DNA from: Bisporella sp. PMI_857
Lineage: Eukaryota; Ascomycota; Leotiomycetes; Helotiales; Helotiaceae
DNA: 64,000 bases
NCBI GenBank assembly: GCA_021307315.1
Contig: JAJSPD010000080.1
Location: 62,001 to 126,000 of the forward strand
Direction: 5' to 3'
This document shows positions 40,163 to 51,868 of this stretch, piece after piece (position 1 is the first letter of the stretch; every line of letters begins with the position of its first letter). The notes under the pieces are model-generated. The model worked only from the letters and a program-made list of their open reading frames with translations. It was not told the DNA's origin and ran no database searches. The translations under genes were made by a program, and so were the position numbers.

Positions 40163-40522
40163 CCTATTCAGTACGTTAACTTAGTTATCCAGAGATGCGC
40201 TTTGAGTGCTTGTGGCGTGCATCAGCTGCAGTCTATAACAGCGATTAGCCTATCACGATGGGACTCTCAAGATGTACACCAACTCATCTCACCCAATCGG
40301 TTGATTGCACTGCCATACCACACATGTCTCACGTGAGAGGTTTTGCCTTGACAGTGACCCCATGACCATTCTAGAGGGGGCGACAGCATTTCGGAATGCG
40401 AGAGACTAAGCGCAGGAACAGCGTGCTGCCTTCTAGCCACCGCAACCAAACTCACCAGGTATACTGTGCTGTGGTATTATATATCTCCAAAGGCGATTTC
40501 CTCTCGAACAATCCCAAGAACC

Positions 40523-41200
40523 ATGGACTACGACCCCATTCGCGACTTCACCTTGCACTGCTCCACCTGCACCATCTGCACCGATGGGGGCGGCAACTAC
40601 CGCATCTGCGCAACCGGCCGCGCTCTCCTCGAATACGAACAGGAGCCGCGCCTAAACCCCACAACCGACGTCTGGGAGCGTCCGCCAAACACGAATCAAT
40701 ATCTGCTTCTCGACGTCTTTAACGCTCACGCCGGAAGGTGCAAAGTTTGTGGGTCTGAGCTCGAGGCGACGGCTTCGAAGTTTAACGTTGAGGGACTTGT
40801 GGAGGAGAAAAAGGGTGGGGACGGGGGCGGCGATCGTGATGATGAGAGAAGGAAGTTGTGTTGGAGGGGGAACAGGATGGCGGGGAAAGTGACGAGTAAT
40901 TATTGGATGGATGAGGAGGGGGTGGTTAGGGGGGTGGGAGAGGGGGTCAGGGAGTGTGTCATGACTGGGGAGGGAGAAGAGACGGGGAAGTTGGTTAGGG
41001 TGAGGGAGAAGGATATTGTACTTTGTGGCGGCGGGGATTGGAAGATGGTTTGGAGATTGTTGGAGAAGGTGCGGGATGAGAAGGGGGCGGGGAGGGAGTT
41101 TGTGAAAAGGAAGAGGACGTTTAGGGAAATTTTCAAGTTGGGGAGGTGGGGTAAGGAGGCAGGATCTTCTCAAGAGGCCGCAGCAGGAGGCCGCAGCTGA
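40523..41200 (+). CDS. Hypothetical Cys-pair protein
   Basis: ATG 40523 in good fungal context (AACCATGGAC); an in-frame upstream ATG-like start exists but lies in sequence without coding character. 225 residues. The N-terminal third has Cys pairs (C-x2-C-x2-C near the start, then CKVCGSE), suggesting a small zinc-binding fold. The rest is rich in G, R, K and E, with a basic region near the C terminus (FVKRKRTFREIFKL). No introns are needed. Family not recognised. The coding strand is strongly G-rich (GGG/GTG runs) in the second half, unlike its neighbours. No transposon is inserted in the frame. Confidence 0.5.
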   Translation: MDYDPIRDFTLHCSTCTICTDGGGNYRICATGRALLEYEQEPRLNPTTDVWERPPNTNQYLLLDVFNAHAGRCKVCGSELEATASKFNVEGLVEEKKGGDGGGDRDDERRKLCWRGNRMAGKVTSNYWMDEEGVVRGVGEGVRECVMTGEGEETGKLVRVREKDIVLCGGGDWKMVWRLLEKVRDEKGAGREFVKRKRTFREIFKLGRWGKEAGSSQEAAAGGRS

Positions 41201-41644
41201 AAGGTTCTACAGTTCCCAATCTACCGCCTCGACTATCTCTCGCCGAATCAACGACCTTGAGCAGGCTCGATTGTAAGATTAGCCAGTGCTCAAAAGCAAT
41301 GCAGCAATCAAAAAGAAGCGAAATCTGTTTCACTGTGCAACGGTAAATTCGGTCCCGTTTTGGATTACACGACGATATATCCATAACAGCCCGTTGGATT
41401 TTCTGCTAAAGTGCCTTCCAGCCCGAATTACATGGATACGTGTCAGACAGGTGATGATGGCGATGATAATGATGTCAATTTATGCCAGGGATAGGGCGGA
41501 GCCCATAGGCCAGGGTATATATTAGTATAGCCATATTTAGTTATATCGAGCCTCGAGTCTGTAACGGCGCAGCATGAATAGCTTTTACCACGTGCCAACT
41601 GGCCTAAAAAGGCACTAGAATTGGTTGGAAACCAATTCGCTATT
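41201..41644. other. Intergenic stretch
   Basis: No gene, RNA or repeat terminus recognised between the hypothetical gene and the next solo LTR. Confidence 0.4.
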
Positions 41645-41931
41645 TGTCACGGCCCTGACTCTTTAGACGGAGCTCAGCACCGGACACCCTAGAGCTCGGA
41701 CAGAGCTCAGCGCCGGACACCCCAGAGCTCGGACGGAGCTCAGCACCGGACATCCTAAAGCTCGCTTATACTGGCCTCCGGCCAGCTTCATGTATATAGA
41801 GCGCTGCTTTCCTTCCCTTCTTCTGTCTGTAGCTTGTTATCTTAGTTATAGCAATTGATAGTTGTTCACACCTTTGAGTCCTTCCACCTGGATCTACGGA
41901 TCGAGATCCCTGTTCAGCTTGAGTTGTTACA
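41645..41931 (+). mobile_element. Solo LTR, family A, expanded U3
   Basis: 287 bp; three tandem 32-bp units (GGAGCTCAGC.CCGGACA) at about 41667-41760 account for the extra length. No matching flanking pentamer (CTATT and TTCCC). Confidence 0.8.
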
Positions 41932-42087
41932 TTCCCAAGCTTTGTGGATATTTTCGATATAAGCTTGGGCATCTTTGCGGGCTTCTTTGGCGTGCTGTGA
42001 AACCGGGACAATTTAGGGCGGACCCAGTCTATGTCTATTCGAGGCTGATACTCTAGCTCGACTATGAAAGAAGACAGCCCTGTTGAG

Positions 42088-42467
42088 TATAACAGAAAGA
42101 GGGCAGCGGGAGGGATTGCAATATAACAGGTGAGAACACGTGGCGAGCGCTGTAGTTGCAACAGTGATGTATTGATATCAGAAGTATGCTGGTAAGTCTA
42201 ACAGGAAAACTCAAGTTTGCTCTTCTCCAAAGAGTTCTAGCTGTTCCTTATATCCCCTAATGATGCTTAACAGCGCTGTATCCTTGACCTACGGAGCCAC
42301 CGAGCTTTGGAAGTCGGCACTTCTCTAAAGGAGCCTGTAGCCGACTTAAACCGACCTGTGCTTGCTTTAAACCATCCCTAGCCGACTCTAACTGTCACAG
42401 CTGTAAACCTTCCTTAAACCGATTGTGGCCTGCTGTAAACCATCCCTAACCGACTCTGGTTGTTACA
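42088..42467. mobile_element. LTR-like element, family F
   Basis: Resembles 60915-61230 over long segments (GAGGGATTGCAATATAACAG, TGTTCCTTATATC) and ends GGTTGTTACA. The first bases read TATAAC in place of TGTAAC. No target duplication. Confidence 0.5.
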
Positions 42468-42472
42468 GCTTG

Positions 42473-42691
42473 TGGAATTCGCCCGAACAAGCACACAACT
42501 GATCATATTTAGACTAATGGCTGGAGTTGCTGAACTTGGAATAGGCGGTGTGGTATTGGGCGATGTCTGGCTGCCATACGAGCGAGGAAGAGGAGTGAGC
42601 ATTTACTCTCTGGCACCTATGCTTGGGCAGCTCTTGGGCTAATATTTGGCGGATTTATCGCCGAATATTCGACATGTCGTTCAGGCAAATA
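42473..42691 (+). pseudogene. MFS transporter fragment
   Basis: Translation RLMAGVAELGIGGVVLGDVW, then YERGRGVSIYSLAPMLGQLL, then after a one-base shift GLIFGGFIAEYSTC resembles the TM4-TM5 region of fungal drug:H+ antiporters (R.LAG..., LGD.W...ERG, YSLAPLLG, GGFI.E). Only about 70 codons remain, with a frameshift and no neighbouring exons. A relic, possibly carried by the adjacent element. Confidence 0.5.
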
Positions 42692-43076
42692 AGCGTTTCT
42701 TGGAGTGTGAAGCTGTCAAACGGATAGATTATAGGTGATCTTATCACAGAATAGGTTGTAGAGCTAATAGAATCAACTATCTAGAGTGAACAAAATAGGG
42801 GTCCTGGTGCCAAGAACGACTAAGCCAAATCTGGCCAATAAGCTTTAGCCGTTTCACAGAAGCTTCTTCAGAGTACTCCGTTGAGTTTGGGGCAAAGTTT
42901 CAAGCTTATAGAGTATAGTAGGATTATTTTACCGTTCTGCTAGAACATCATCAACTGCGACCTGCACTTGAAATGAGCGTAACAGAAGCTAGAAATATTC
43001 TAGAAGAAAGATAAGGAGAACACTCTGGTGGGACACCTGCTATCGACGTCGTTTGCATACCTCCCAAATATAGAAA
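42692..43076. other. Intergenic stretch
   Basis: Nothing recognised between the MFS relic and the stop of the HET gene. Confidence 0.4.
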
Positions 43077-45319
43077 TTAGCAAAAGGTGAAGTTCCGTCT
43101 CTCTACCTTGCCCTCCTTTAAAAAATCCATCGCTTCTCCGTCCATGATTCCCTGGACATAAGCCTCGCCAATAACCTTGAAATGATCTCCGTCAGGTCGA
43201 ATCACAATTGGAGTGCTGCATCCGAACAAAATAGCAATCAGATCACCTCCCATGGTCTGGTCTTGTTCAGATCCATGAATGTTATCAGGAGCCCAACCCA
43301 TGTACCCCTTTTCTGTAATTATAAATCTCCTTTTCTGGCATGTTCGATCGAAGCAAGCATATACTTCAGTGAAATCATGTTCTGAAGCCTCCGCCGGAAT
43401 AATATCACTAAAGAAATCGTTGAGTGGCCGGTCTCCTATTTGGAAATTCCTATTTGCTTTTCGCCATTCCTCCCATCGAAAGTAATAGTTGTTTTGTGAT
43501 GCCAGCCATGACCAACCTCGTTTTTCGAAATGCGGTTTGGCTTTGTTGAAAGTTGATGGAAGATTGAGGATAACGGCGTGTCGATCGCTGGGAATTTGTC
43601 CTCCTCCAACTCGATCAGCAACCAGACTTCGATATAAAGCTTTCGAGGTCTCGTCGCGGTTCCCGTAGATGCTCTTCCATTCTTTTGCTTGAACTATAGA
43701 TTTCTTCGACCAGGTGAAAAACCCGTCTCCTCGAGCTGAAAGTCCTGTAATAGTGTCGGCGATAAAGCCAGTGCAAGCCAGCGAACCAGTATCCAAGAAA
43801 GAAATGTCAATCGTGCCACCAAAACTAGCTTTGTATGGTCTGTACACTGAAGAGTCTGGAATGGACTCGCCGGAAAGCCATGCAGGCCCCCAAAGTCGAT
43901 TCTCAATTCTAGCTTGAGAGAGCCTGCCGCCATCCCACATCCAATCTGCCACCCAAGAGGGTGTTTTCGTCGGACCCCATACGCCGCCTTCTCGGATCGG
44001 ATCCAAAGTCTGGTAGGTTTTCATGAAAGCTTTCGAAACTTCCGTGTACACTTCCTGTGGAGGGATTTTATAATTCGGTTCAAGTTCCTTTCCTACATTG
44101 CCATCCATCAATCCAATCAACCCATACACCTTGTCCCTAGGGTCTTTACATTCGGCAGAGTTTGCAATATCAATAAGTCTCCAGAACGGTGGACCCACTT
44201 CTCCGGCTTCATCTCTTTGGCTGAGAACTGAAAGATCACGGTACACGAGATGCAAACTTGTAGTCGACCAAGCAGCATGTTCTAGGCACCGAAAGGGTCA
44301 GCTAGTGTTTGGTACAGGTTGTTCTAAGAAACCTAGAACATTATCTTTTCAGAGAAAAACGGGGATGTCCTCAATAGAAAAAGTTATAAAACCCGACACT
44401 TACGTGATGCTGCGCCAGCTCTGGCCACATCTCGCTGAAGAAGCTCATCTTTCACAAGCCACAATTCCTCCTGCAAAATTTTAATCCCCAGACAGAACGA
44501 GTCCCAATCGATCGATGAAGTTCCACATCTTAAAACCATGGCTGATGCTCCCATTATGATTTCCTGAATGATCCAAAGCCTCTCCCAGTACGGTCGCGCC
44601 ATGAGCTGATTCAGTGCATACCAGCATCCATCACCAAGCAAACCTGGCTTTTTAGACAGTCGAGAAGCCAAATCATTGTTACCTTTCAAAGTATCATGGA
44701 ATTGAGATAGGCTTTGAACAAGTTGAATGGCTCTGCTGCTTTGCTCCCGCTCTTCACCGAGCCAGGCGATGACGTTCCAGGCCTTTCCGTAAATGTCTCT
44801 CATTTTCGTGACCTGTCGACCACGTTCTACCAAATCTTTTTGATTGATGCAAATGGCATCGACCCACAACCCAAATTTTGAATGAAATTCGGATCCATTG
44901 CGAAAGGCACGCAAAGCGGCCTCAAGGTTCTGAGTGACTTCCATCTCGTACCCATTGACTTTGATCCTACTAGTTTTCTTCTCATCGCCCCATACGTATG
45001 ATAGAGCGGCATAATCACCCCAGGTGAAACGTTGATATTCTTCTGGGGGCTCCCGGTTTGTGGCGTGGAATACGCCTTGGAGCGTTCCTTCTGATTGAGA
45101 AAGTGATTGGATCCAATTGATCCTGGATTTGCGCTTCTCTGAAACTGAGAAACCCAAAGAGGATTGGGAAGCTTTGTATTGTGTAGTGAACGAGGCCAGA
45201 GATATTTTCTTGAGTGTACAACGAACGACTTCGGTGCGTGTGCGTTGTGACCTCGGCAAAAGTGTAAGAAGCCTTATCTCATCTTTGCTTTCATCCAGGG
45301 GCTCGTAATGCATAGCCAT
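43077..45319 (-). CDS. HET-domain protein, intact, 706 residues
   Basis: Two exons: 45319-44404 and 44281-43077, with a 122-bp intron (GTAAGT at 44403, CCTAG at 44282, phase 1). Splicing removes the short tail seen in the first frame and gives 707 codons including TAG. HET signature in order: YAALSYVWGDE (about 103-113), LWVDAICINQKD (about 151-162) with GRQVTKMRDIYGKAWNVIAW, and RPYWERLWIIQEI. The C-terminal half has the usual KDPRDKVYGLIGL block and an ETSKALYRSLVADR-type region found in long HET proteins. No repeat or NACHT domain. Cell-death effector in vegetative incompatibility is the family role; the partner is unknown. This is the only HET gene in the window with no disruption, and it differs strongly from the HNWD-type HET domains, so it is not part of that duplication series. 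Confidence 0.9.
44282..44403 (-). other. Intron of HET gene
   Basis: 122 bp, GTAAGT donor and GTGCCTAG acceptor; joins AAS and QHAAWSTTS in frame. Confidence 0.8.
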
Positions 45320-45639
45320 CCTATGCAGGCAAAAAGGCGTAATACAAGAGGAGAAGAGCGAGAATATATGCTTCCAGAAAGGCAGATATCCGGACTGAGA
45401 TGTTACTAGCGCGTTGGAGGTTGAGAAAAGGTTTACTACAGCTAAAATTAAGTTCCTCAGCCCACGCTAACCTTAACCGCATTCGTCGCTTGTTTCACTT
45501 GGGCTGGGCATTTCGGAAGATACCTAACAGATTTGTCCCAGAGGAAGCACAACTTAAAAGATAAAACATTCAGCTCTTTACAATTTTAAATGTTCTAGAT
45601 TAGTTGGAACATTGACGAGAAAGTGCTGGCGTTTATTCC
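45320..45639. promoter_or_regulatory. 5' flank of intact HET gene
   Basis: Non-coding, bounded by a family B LTR 320 bp upstream of the ATG. No specific element identified; the motif shared by the HNWD-type genes is absent. Confidence 0.35.
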
Positions 45640-45830
45640 TGTTGGAATGCATGTAAATAGTTTTCACGTGATCCACCGGATCACTGAAATTGTGGAACCT
45701 CGTTCTCACACCAACTCGCGATACCGTAGCTTGGAACAATCAATCAACGAACAACCAGAACCACAATCACACCAGCAAGAGTGTAGTCAATAGCTACTAC
45801 GCCTTTTGCTACGTGATAGGCATTCCGACA
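45640..45830 (+). mobile_element. Solo LTR, family B
   Basis: TGTTGGAATGCATGTAAATAG to GGCATTCCGACA, 191 bp. Flanks ATTCC and CTGTA do not match. Confidence 0.7.
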
Positions 45831-46193
45831 CTGTAGGCAACCGACAATTCCAAACTGTTATACAAACGATTCTGACCTAGCAATGAACAAGTCTGAGGTG
45901 GGTTTGAAAAAAATGAGACAATATTTGATCAATAAGATTCTGTTTCGAACAAAAAACCACACCTATTCTAATATCTAGCTAGGTTTTGTTCAGCCTCGAT
46001 CAACATTTGCTGCAGTGGGGCTGGCTTGGCTGTTGGTTGCCGTGACACAAATTCCTACGGATCTGTATGTGTTGGTATGGTCCTGAGTCAATGGGGGGAT
46101 GAATAGGGGAGTGAATAAAGGGGTGTGAATGGGAGAGTGAATGGGGGAGTGAACAAAGGATTCGGTCACATGACCACCTGTAGCATATAAGAG
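45831..46193. other. Intergenic stretch with GGGGAGTGAA-type simple repeats
   Basis: Imperfect tandem GAATGGGGGAGT units at about 46094-46160; no gene recognised. Confidence 0.4.
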
Positions 46194-46376
46194 TGTCAGG
46201 AATCGGCTTACGTAAGTAGGCCAAGGAGCTAGAAACATCTTCCCCTCATTTACGGCTCAGAACTGTAGACAATATCATCATCTGTAACGCTCATACAAGC
46301 CTGTATTTCCATCACCGTGATACCCTCACAGATCCTTTAATTGATTCCTCTTGCCTAATAAACCCTATTTCTGTCA
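46194..46376 (+). mobile_element. Solo LTR, family G
   Basis: 183 bp, TGTCAGGAATCGGC to CCTATTTCTGTCA. Target duplication AAGAG (46189-46193, 46377-46381). Confidence 0.85.
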
Positions 46377-47227
46377 AAGAGAACGCATTTTAGCAGTAGT
46401 AGCAATCATGAACTATTACCACATTCTACTTACCAGCAACCACGTATCAACTACGCGGCGTTGCTACAAGTGGAGTGGTACCTCAGTATGCTTTAGATAA
46501 CAATAGAGAGCCTGAACGGCACCCCAATACCCTCTGATTATCACTGTGTATTTCATGTTCTACCATGCCTAAGGAACGAAACACGCCGCCGGATATCGGC
46601 GCAGGGTTTTGGAAATTGGGCTGAATGATCGCCGGGACATTCGTACAGAAAACATTCCGGAAGGGCTTCATAAGTTTCCCTTCGAAACGCCTTGGCGATA
46701 TCTATGCCGGCACCGATAGGTGCCGATGTTTCAGAAGCGCTCATTTTCCACGTGTATAATGAATAACGAGTAAATTTCGTTCTGATTGCTGTATATAAAG
46801 GGCTGATTTCAAAACAATTCCAAACGAGAACGACAAGTACAAAACACTTACGTCCACCGAATGTCAAAGTCTCAGACCAAGAAATCTCATCCTAATATTG
46901 GCAGACAATAAGAGAGCTGCTAAGAATTGCTTGCTGGACCGCGAATGAGAAAATTCAAAATGAAAGACCGACACCTAATGAGCGAGCAAGCCAAATCCAG
47001 ACTCCATCCCAGCCCAAAAATGATAGATATATATATTAAAATATCAGAAAAAAACAGAGAGTCGTAGTACCATAAAGAGTAAACCCCGAAACGCAATGGC
47101 GGAACTCCGAATGTACCCCCCCCCCCGAGACCACCAACTCCAAAACTTTGTCTACCAAAACTCCAGCCAAACCTTGAGCAAAGTCACATTCCAACCCCCC
47201 ACCAAGATCACTTTTTTTTTCAATTTT
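46377..47227. other. Intergenic stretch with homopolymers
   Basis: A 104-codon minus-strand frame (46867-46553) has no support. Poly-C (47117-47127) and poly-T (47211-47220) runs lie downstream of the zinc-finger gene. Confidence 0.35.
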
Positions 47228-50200
47228 CTACTTTTTGTGTTTAGCGTACATGGTTAGGTGCCTGTAAGCAGTGTTTTTCGAGAGCCGCGGTATAAAACTG
47301 GGAGGATCTGGCGTGGGAAATCTTGACGTTACGAGAAAGAGAGTGCGTTTGTGATTGTGCTGGTGGGGAGAATCAATGCAATTGCAGCAGGTCCGGATGC
47401 ATCTCGGTACGGATTCGGGAGGGTCTGGTGGAAGAAACGATGAGCTAGTGTGAGTACTGTGTTCCTGTTGCGACTCGTTGTGCGTATCGGCATATTGGTA
47501 GCATTTCCAGATACCTTCTTTACAGTTGGGCAGTAGAAGACCACAGGAAATTCTCAGCCACTGCTCGATGGTGAGCCTCGTATTGCGAAGTATTTCATGC
47601 GAGAGTGCAGTCAAGTGGAAGGTTCTTCCTGTTCCAGTGTCCTGGCCAGATGCGAAATTTGGGGATGGAGAAAGGCGCACTACGTGAGCTAGGTAATTTC
47701 CCTGGAGGGAGTCGGAGTAGACCTTGTGCCATGGCCTCCTGGAAGAAGCATCTTGGGATGTAAGAAGTGGCTCGGCACTTGTGAAGAACAGTTCAACACC
47801 ATCAGTGTCAGTCTTCTTGACCGTTGATGCCAGTATGTTGAAGAGGAATAACATCTTATCCCGGTGGCTAGTTATTGACAAGCTATTATCAACAATGAAC
47901 GCCTAGGAACCTAGGTGAGCAGTAAGCATGAAAATAGGGCTGATCCAGACCTACCTGATCGCGCTCCCTCAATCTCTGGCAGATTTGGGAGAGGGAGGAT
48001 TTCCGGCGTGAGTCTCTTATACATTTATCGAAGACTCTCCCCAACTCGCTGAGGTCATCATCCTCCGAAAGATAGGGGTACTGCCATTTGTTGGGCTTCT
48101 TCGTCGGAGAACTAGCGTCTAGATAAAAGGTCAGTAGCATCCTACTTCGAGCTGAGATTATGAGCATACTCAGAGCTAAGAGTTTGGCTTGCCATGGATC
48201 CTTGGGTGCAAGAGGGTGCTTGCCCCTTGCACGAGAAAACCCGCCCGATGGAAGGGGATTTTGAGGGTCTAGACAACGTGGCTCTTTCTTCTGAGAGTAG
48301 TCCCCAGTCGCATCCCGAATTATTTCTGACACAGAGATGTTCTGTATTCCACCTCTGAACCCATTACCAACAGTAACTAGACGGTATGCAGGGGGGAAAT
48401 CCATTAAGACCTTCTGCGTTAGATGTCTAGCGTCATCCTCTTTCGTTTCGCACTTGCCTACGCCATCTAACCTTGCTGCTTCTGTTATGTTAGCAACACC
48501 ACGGCCAGGGGAGGCATTCGAGTCTTGGAGTTGCTTGAAGCTCCCATCGAGGTCCCTGGCTGTTGAGGTATCGGGTCCCAGAATCTCAATAGCTGCATCA
48601 TCAACCTTGCAGCCTTCGGGCAGGCCACCAATCCACACGCTCTCGGCATGAAGCGATTTGGGCTCGTCAAGCCAGTAAGGAGGTGGAGTCCACAAAGCAG
48701 GGACAGGGTCCTCGGAATCTTCCAGATAACGTTCCAGAGTCACACTTGGCTTCCAGGGTTAATTGATCTAGACATTCTACTCGCAAAGTTCTTGTCAGAA
48801 TTGAGCTTTTCGCAGAAGGCAACTTGCTCATAGAGTTGAGGTCTATCATCCCTGTTGGGCTTTGCTTCCACATATCCTCCTTTGCGTCGTACTTCTGGCG
48901 TTGAGCCACTCGCTTGGGATCTATTTGTTGGCCGTCGTTGTTGTTTCTGTGCCATTAGTTTACTATTCGGACGAGACGATTTTCTTGGAGGCTTCCTAGT
49001 GCCACCGTTGAAGTCATCATCGCTATCATCGTCATCATCTTTCGGCTGGCTGCTATGACCTGAAGAATGGGTGTTTCTTGACCTATGGCGTGGCCTTCTC
49101 CACTCTGATATCAATCTTCCATCCTCATAGTGCTCCTCAATATGCCCCAATCGTTCTTCCCAGTTCTGGAAGGTGAAATCACAGAAGCCACAGTGCCTGG
49201 GGAAGTTGCGATTCACCGGGAAGCGTCCATCATTAGCGAGCTGACGAGTGTCATGAGCCATGTTGTGTTTCTTGTGGAGGTGCTCGATGAGGTGGTCTCT
49301 TCTGGTAAAAACACCTTTCCGACGGCTCTGGGTAGATGCGCATTGCAGGTAGTGTACTCTGGGTAGCGTGATGAAAGAAGTGTTGCAGAACTGGCAAATG
49401 GGGTTACCGTTGACATCAAACGTTTGCGGGTTTCCGGTGCATTCTAGGCACATGTATCTCTCGCCAAGCGAGTGGGCGGTCGACTCGTGTCTTTTCCAGT
49501 CCCCAGCCAAATGTGTGCAATAGTCGCATTCGTCGAAAGTGCAAGAGTAGAGCGTCTTAACTCCACAATCAATGCAGATAGTATGTCTCTGGTTGTGGAA
49601 TTTCTCCGGTTCAGCTGGCGAGGGCTCTTGATCTCCATTGACGAGAGGCTGTGGGTCAGAAGAGTCAGAACTGTCATCGATTACCGACTTTGGCTCAGTC
49701 ACCGACTCGGTGTCAGTTGACGAGTCGGAGTCAACTATCTCCATGGTCCACAGAGACTTCCGGGAGGACGTGCCGCTTGACATACTGTCATCCTCTTCGC
49801 CGATTATAGAGTGAGAGCTACCGTATTTCTTTTCATCCTGAATGACCTGGCCAGCTTGATCTAGCAGGTTCATGAGATGGCGTTGAGAAGTAGGCGAGTA
49901 ATTTGAATTTCGGATGGATTCTGCAAACAAAGCGATTGCTTCTTGTGGGTCTAGCTGTCCATACGAGGCGCTGGCTGGAGATGCTGTTGTACTTGATTTT
50001 GTTTTCTTACTTGATAAAGCTGCAGTAAAAGCTACCTTGGCTCTGTGGAGAGATTGACGCCTTCGAGACTTTACGTTTCCACGTAGAGCGGCTCTAGCTG
50101 ATGATGTTCTTGTTGTTGTATCAGGCTGCTGGGATCCATTCAAGAGTTTCGCGTTACGGGAGACTTCTGGCTGAGTTAAATTTCCAGGTTTAGTTGAAAT

Positions 50201-50789
50201 TTCTGGTGGACTCGAGAGATGGCTTTGCAGAGGGGGTTCGCGTTGAAACGAGACGTCCGTTGGCACCACAGTCAATGGATGCCATTGATATGGACTGACG
50301 TTGCTACATTGCATGAGCTGAGATGGTTCCTGTTGATGCGGGTGCGAGTAATGGTTGGGCGACACATGATTACTCGGTCGCGCAATCCAAGACTCCTGTA
50401 CATAGTCAAGACCCGACACAAGACCACTGCCTCCATCAGCGCAGTTGTGGAATGAGCTTTCATTGACTGCAATGCAATATTAGTCTATGTATTGTGCACA
50501 AGAAGGACATCTGGCGCAACGTACCGAGTACATCTGAGTGCTTCGGTAGAGAGGGATACATGCTGCTATTTTCAACCTGCATGTCTACATCTCCTAGCAT
50601 GAGGTCTTGTGGCGAGACCATACTAACCAGGGCTTCCGTACTCAGTAAGCCCCCCAGATCATTAGATGTATAATCTAAGTCGCTCGATTGCGAGGAGAAT
50701 AGGGTGAAATCCTGTATCATGTGATATGATCCGTCGCCGAGGTTGTAGTTTGGACTTCTCGGCCAAGGAGCTTCTATTGGAATGTCCAT
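47228..50789 (-). CDS. C2H2 zinc-finger / vWA-like domain protein with one frame break
   Basis: Exon 1 50789-50525; intron 50467-50524 (GTACGT to TGCAG, phase 1); exon 2 from 50466. The first part has a basic segment (KSRRRQSLHRAK, nuclear-localisation-like), acidic Ser-rich regions, and Cys/His clusters of fungal C2H2 type (CTFDECDYCTHL...H, CLEC...ICQFC, HCGFCDFTFQNW...H). The frame stops at 48740, but the next frame continues at once (TLERYLEDSEDPVPALWTPP) and one extra G at TGTGACTC (48740-48747) would join them. Later intron 47903-47954 (GTAGGT to CCTAG, phase 0), then AFIVDNSLSITSHRDKMLFL with a DxSxS MIDAS-like motif and DTDGVELFFTS, resembling a vWA domain. Stop at 47228. Best read as one nuclear-protein gene with a frameshift; two adjacent genes are the alternative. 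Confidence 0.66.
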
Positions 50790-51493
50790 GTCAGGCAGCC
50801 GTAAGGCTGGATTTCTGTGCGATTGTTCGAGCTTGGACTGGTGACGGTGATGAAATTTGCTATCAATCTGTCAATGACTCCTCGGGCGAAAGATTTTTGC
50901 GGTTTGAGGAGACGAATGCAGCTCGCCGCGACGTTAAGAAATAAATGTCTCTCGAACGAGGGCGAATTGCCATGATTTTCGAGGGCGTGTGGGTGGACGT
51001 GGGCCTGTAGTGTGTTCGCGGGCGTGAGGCTGATAGCCATGAGGGTAAACCAATCATAGTTGTGACAACCTCACGTATCGCGGAGCACGGGAAGTATAAA
51101 AAGCGAAGCCAGGGTTAAATGCAGCTAGCCACAATAGGGCTAATGTACCCGAAAATGTAAAATCATAGAGTGATCAGGTGTGAACCGATTTCGATTCCCA
51201 CTGTACATTCAAGCTGCTTGCTAATGACTTGCAGGCGAAACCATAACTCCACCTCTGCACGTCGGCGTTTGCGAAGAGGAGACATAGTGATCAATTGCAG
51301 CAGAATCTGAGAGTATTTATAAGTTGCTAAAATCTCTACAATTCAATCTACATGTTTGTCCGACTATTCGTTCCACCAGACGCTCCAACAATTATACTCT
51401 CTTGCCTTTCTATGCCGCGAGTCAGCGGTCGGGGTCTGCCTTGTGATCCTTCCACTATGCGCGCTCTCACCTGTGGTTTACCATCCAGCGGTT
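50790..51493. other. Intergenic region between two genes
   Basis: Holds the 5' flank of the zinc-finger gene and the 3' flank of the glyoxalase-fold gene. No further feature recognised. Confidence 0.4.
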
Positions 51494-51868
51494 TTACTCC
51501 TTGTCCTGGCAAAATGTGATGCGATTCCCAAACGGATCAATAACCGCCATCTCCACAGAACCAAGCGCTGGACCTTCCTCGATGCCCGGCCTCATGTATC
51601 GATACGTCTTGGCTTGTAGCTCACCATGATACGCTGCCAGTCCCTTCATCGCCACCCGCACATGGACGCCGGGACTGCCGTCGCCGTGGTGCTCGCTCAG
51701 GTGCAGCACCAGTCCGTCCCTCGAAACCTGCCGATACAAAGGCGCGTTGTCGTCAAACCTGTGGTCCCAGTCGACCTTGAAGCCAAGGTACCCAAGGTAG
51801 AACTCGTCCGCCTTGGCGATGTCAAAAACGCGGAGGATTGGGATGACGGATTGGAACTCGATGGCCAT
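51494..51868 (-). CDS. Glyoxalase/bleomycin-resistance (VOC) superfamily protein
   Basis: 124 residues from ATG 51868 (MAIEFQSVIPILRVFDIAKA), a length typical of single-module bacterial-type VOC proteins. Two beta-alpha-beta-beta-beta modules are apparent: FYLGYLGFKVDWDHRF.. with LHLSEHHGDGSPG at the end of module 1, and GSVEMAVIDPFGNRITFCQ at the end of module 2, the classical DPFGN.I.F motif. The family binds metal or sequesters small molecules; bleomycin-type resistance proteins bind the drug without cleaving it. The open frame continues upstream to an acceptor-like TTTTACAG near 51981, so an upstream exon with an Arg/Ser-rich leader is possible. The coding segment is more GC-rich than its surroundings, which fits acquisition from bacteria, but only a tree could show this. 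Confidence 0.8.
   Translation of the reverse strand: MAIEFQSVIPILRVFDIAKADEFYLGYLGFKVDWDHRFDDNAPLYRQVSRDGLVLHLSEHHGDGSPGVHVRVAMKGLAAYHGELQAKTYRYMRPGIEEGPALGSVEMAVIDPFGNRITFCQDKE

Noticed and set aside
46553..46867. 104-codon minus-strand frame
   Set aside because: No homology or splice context recognised; left as intergenic.
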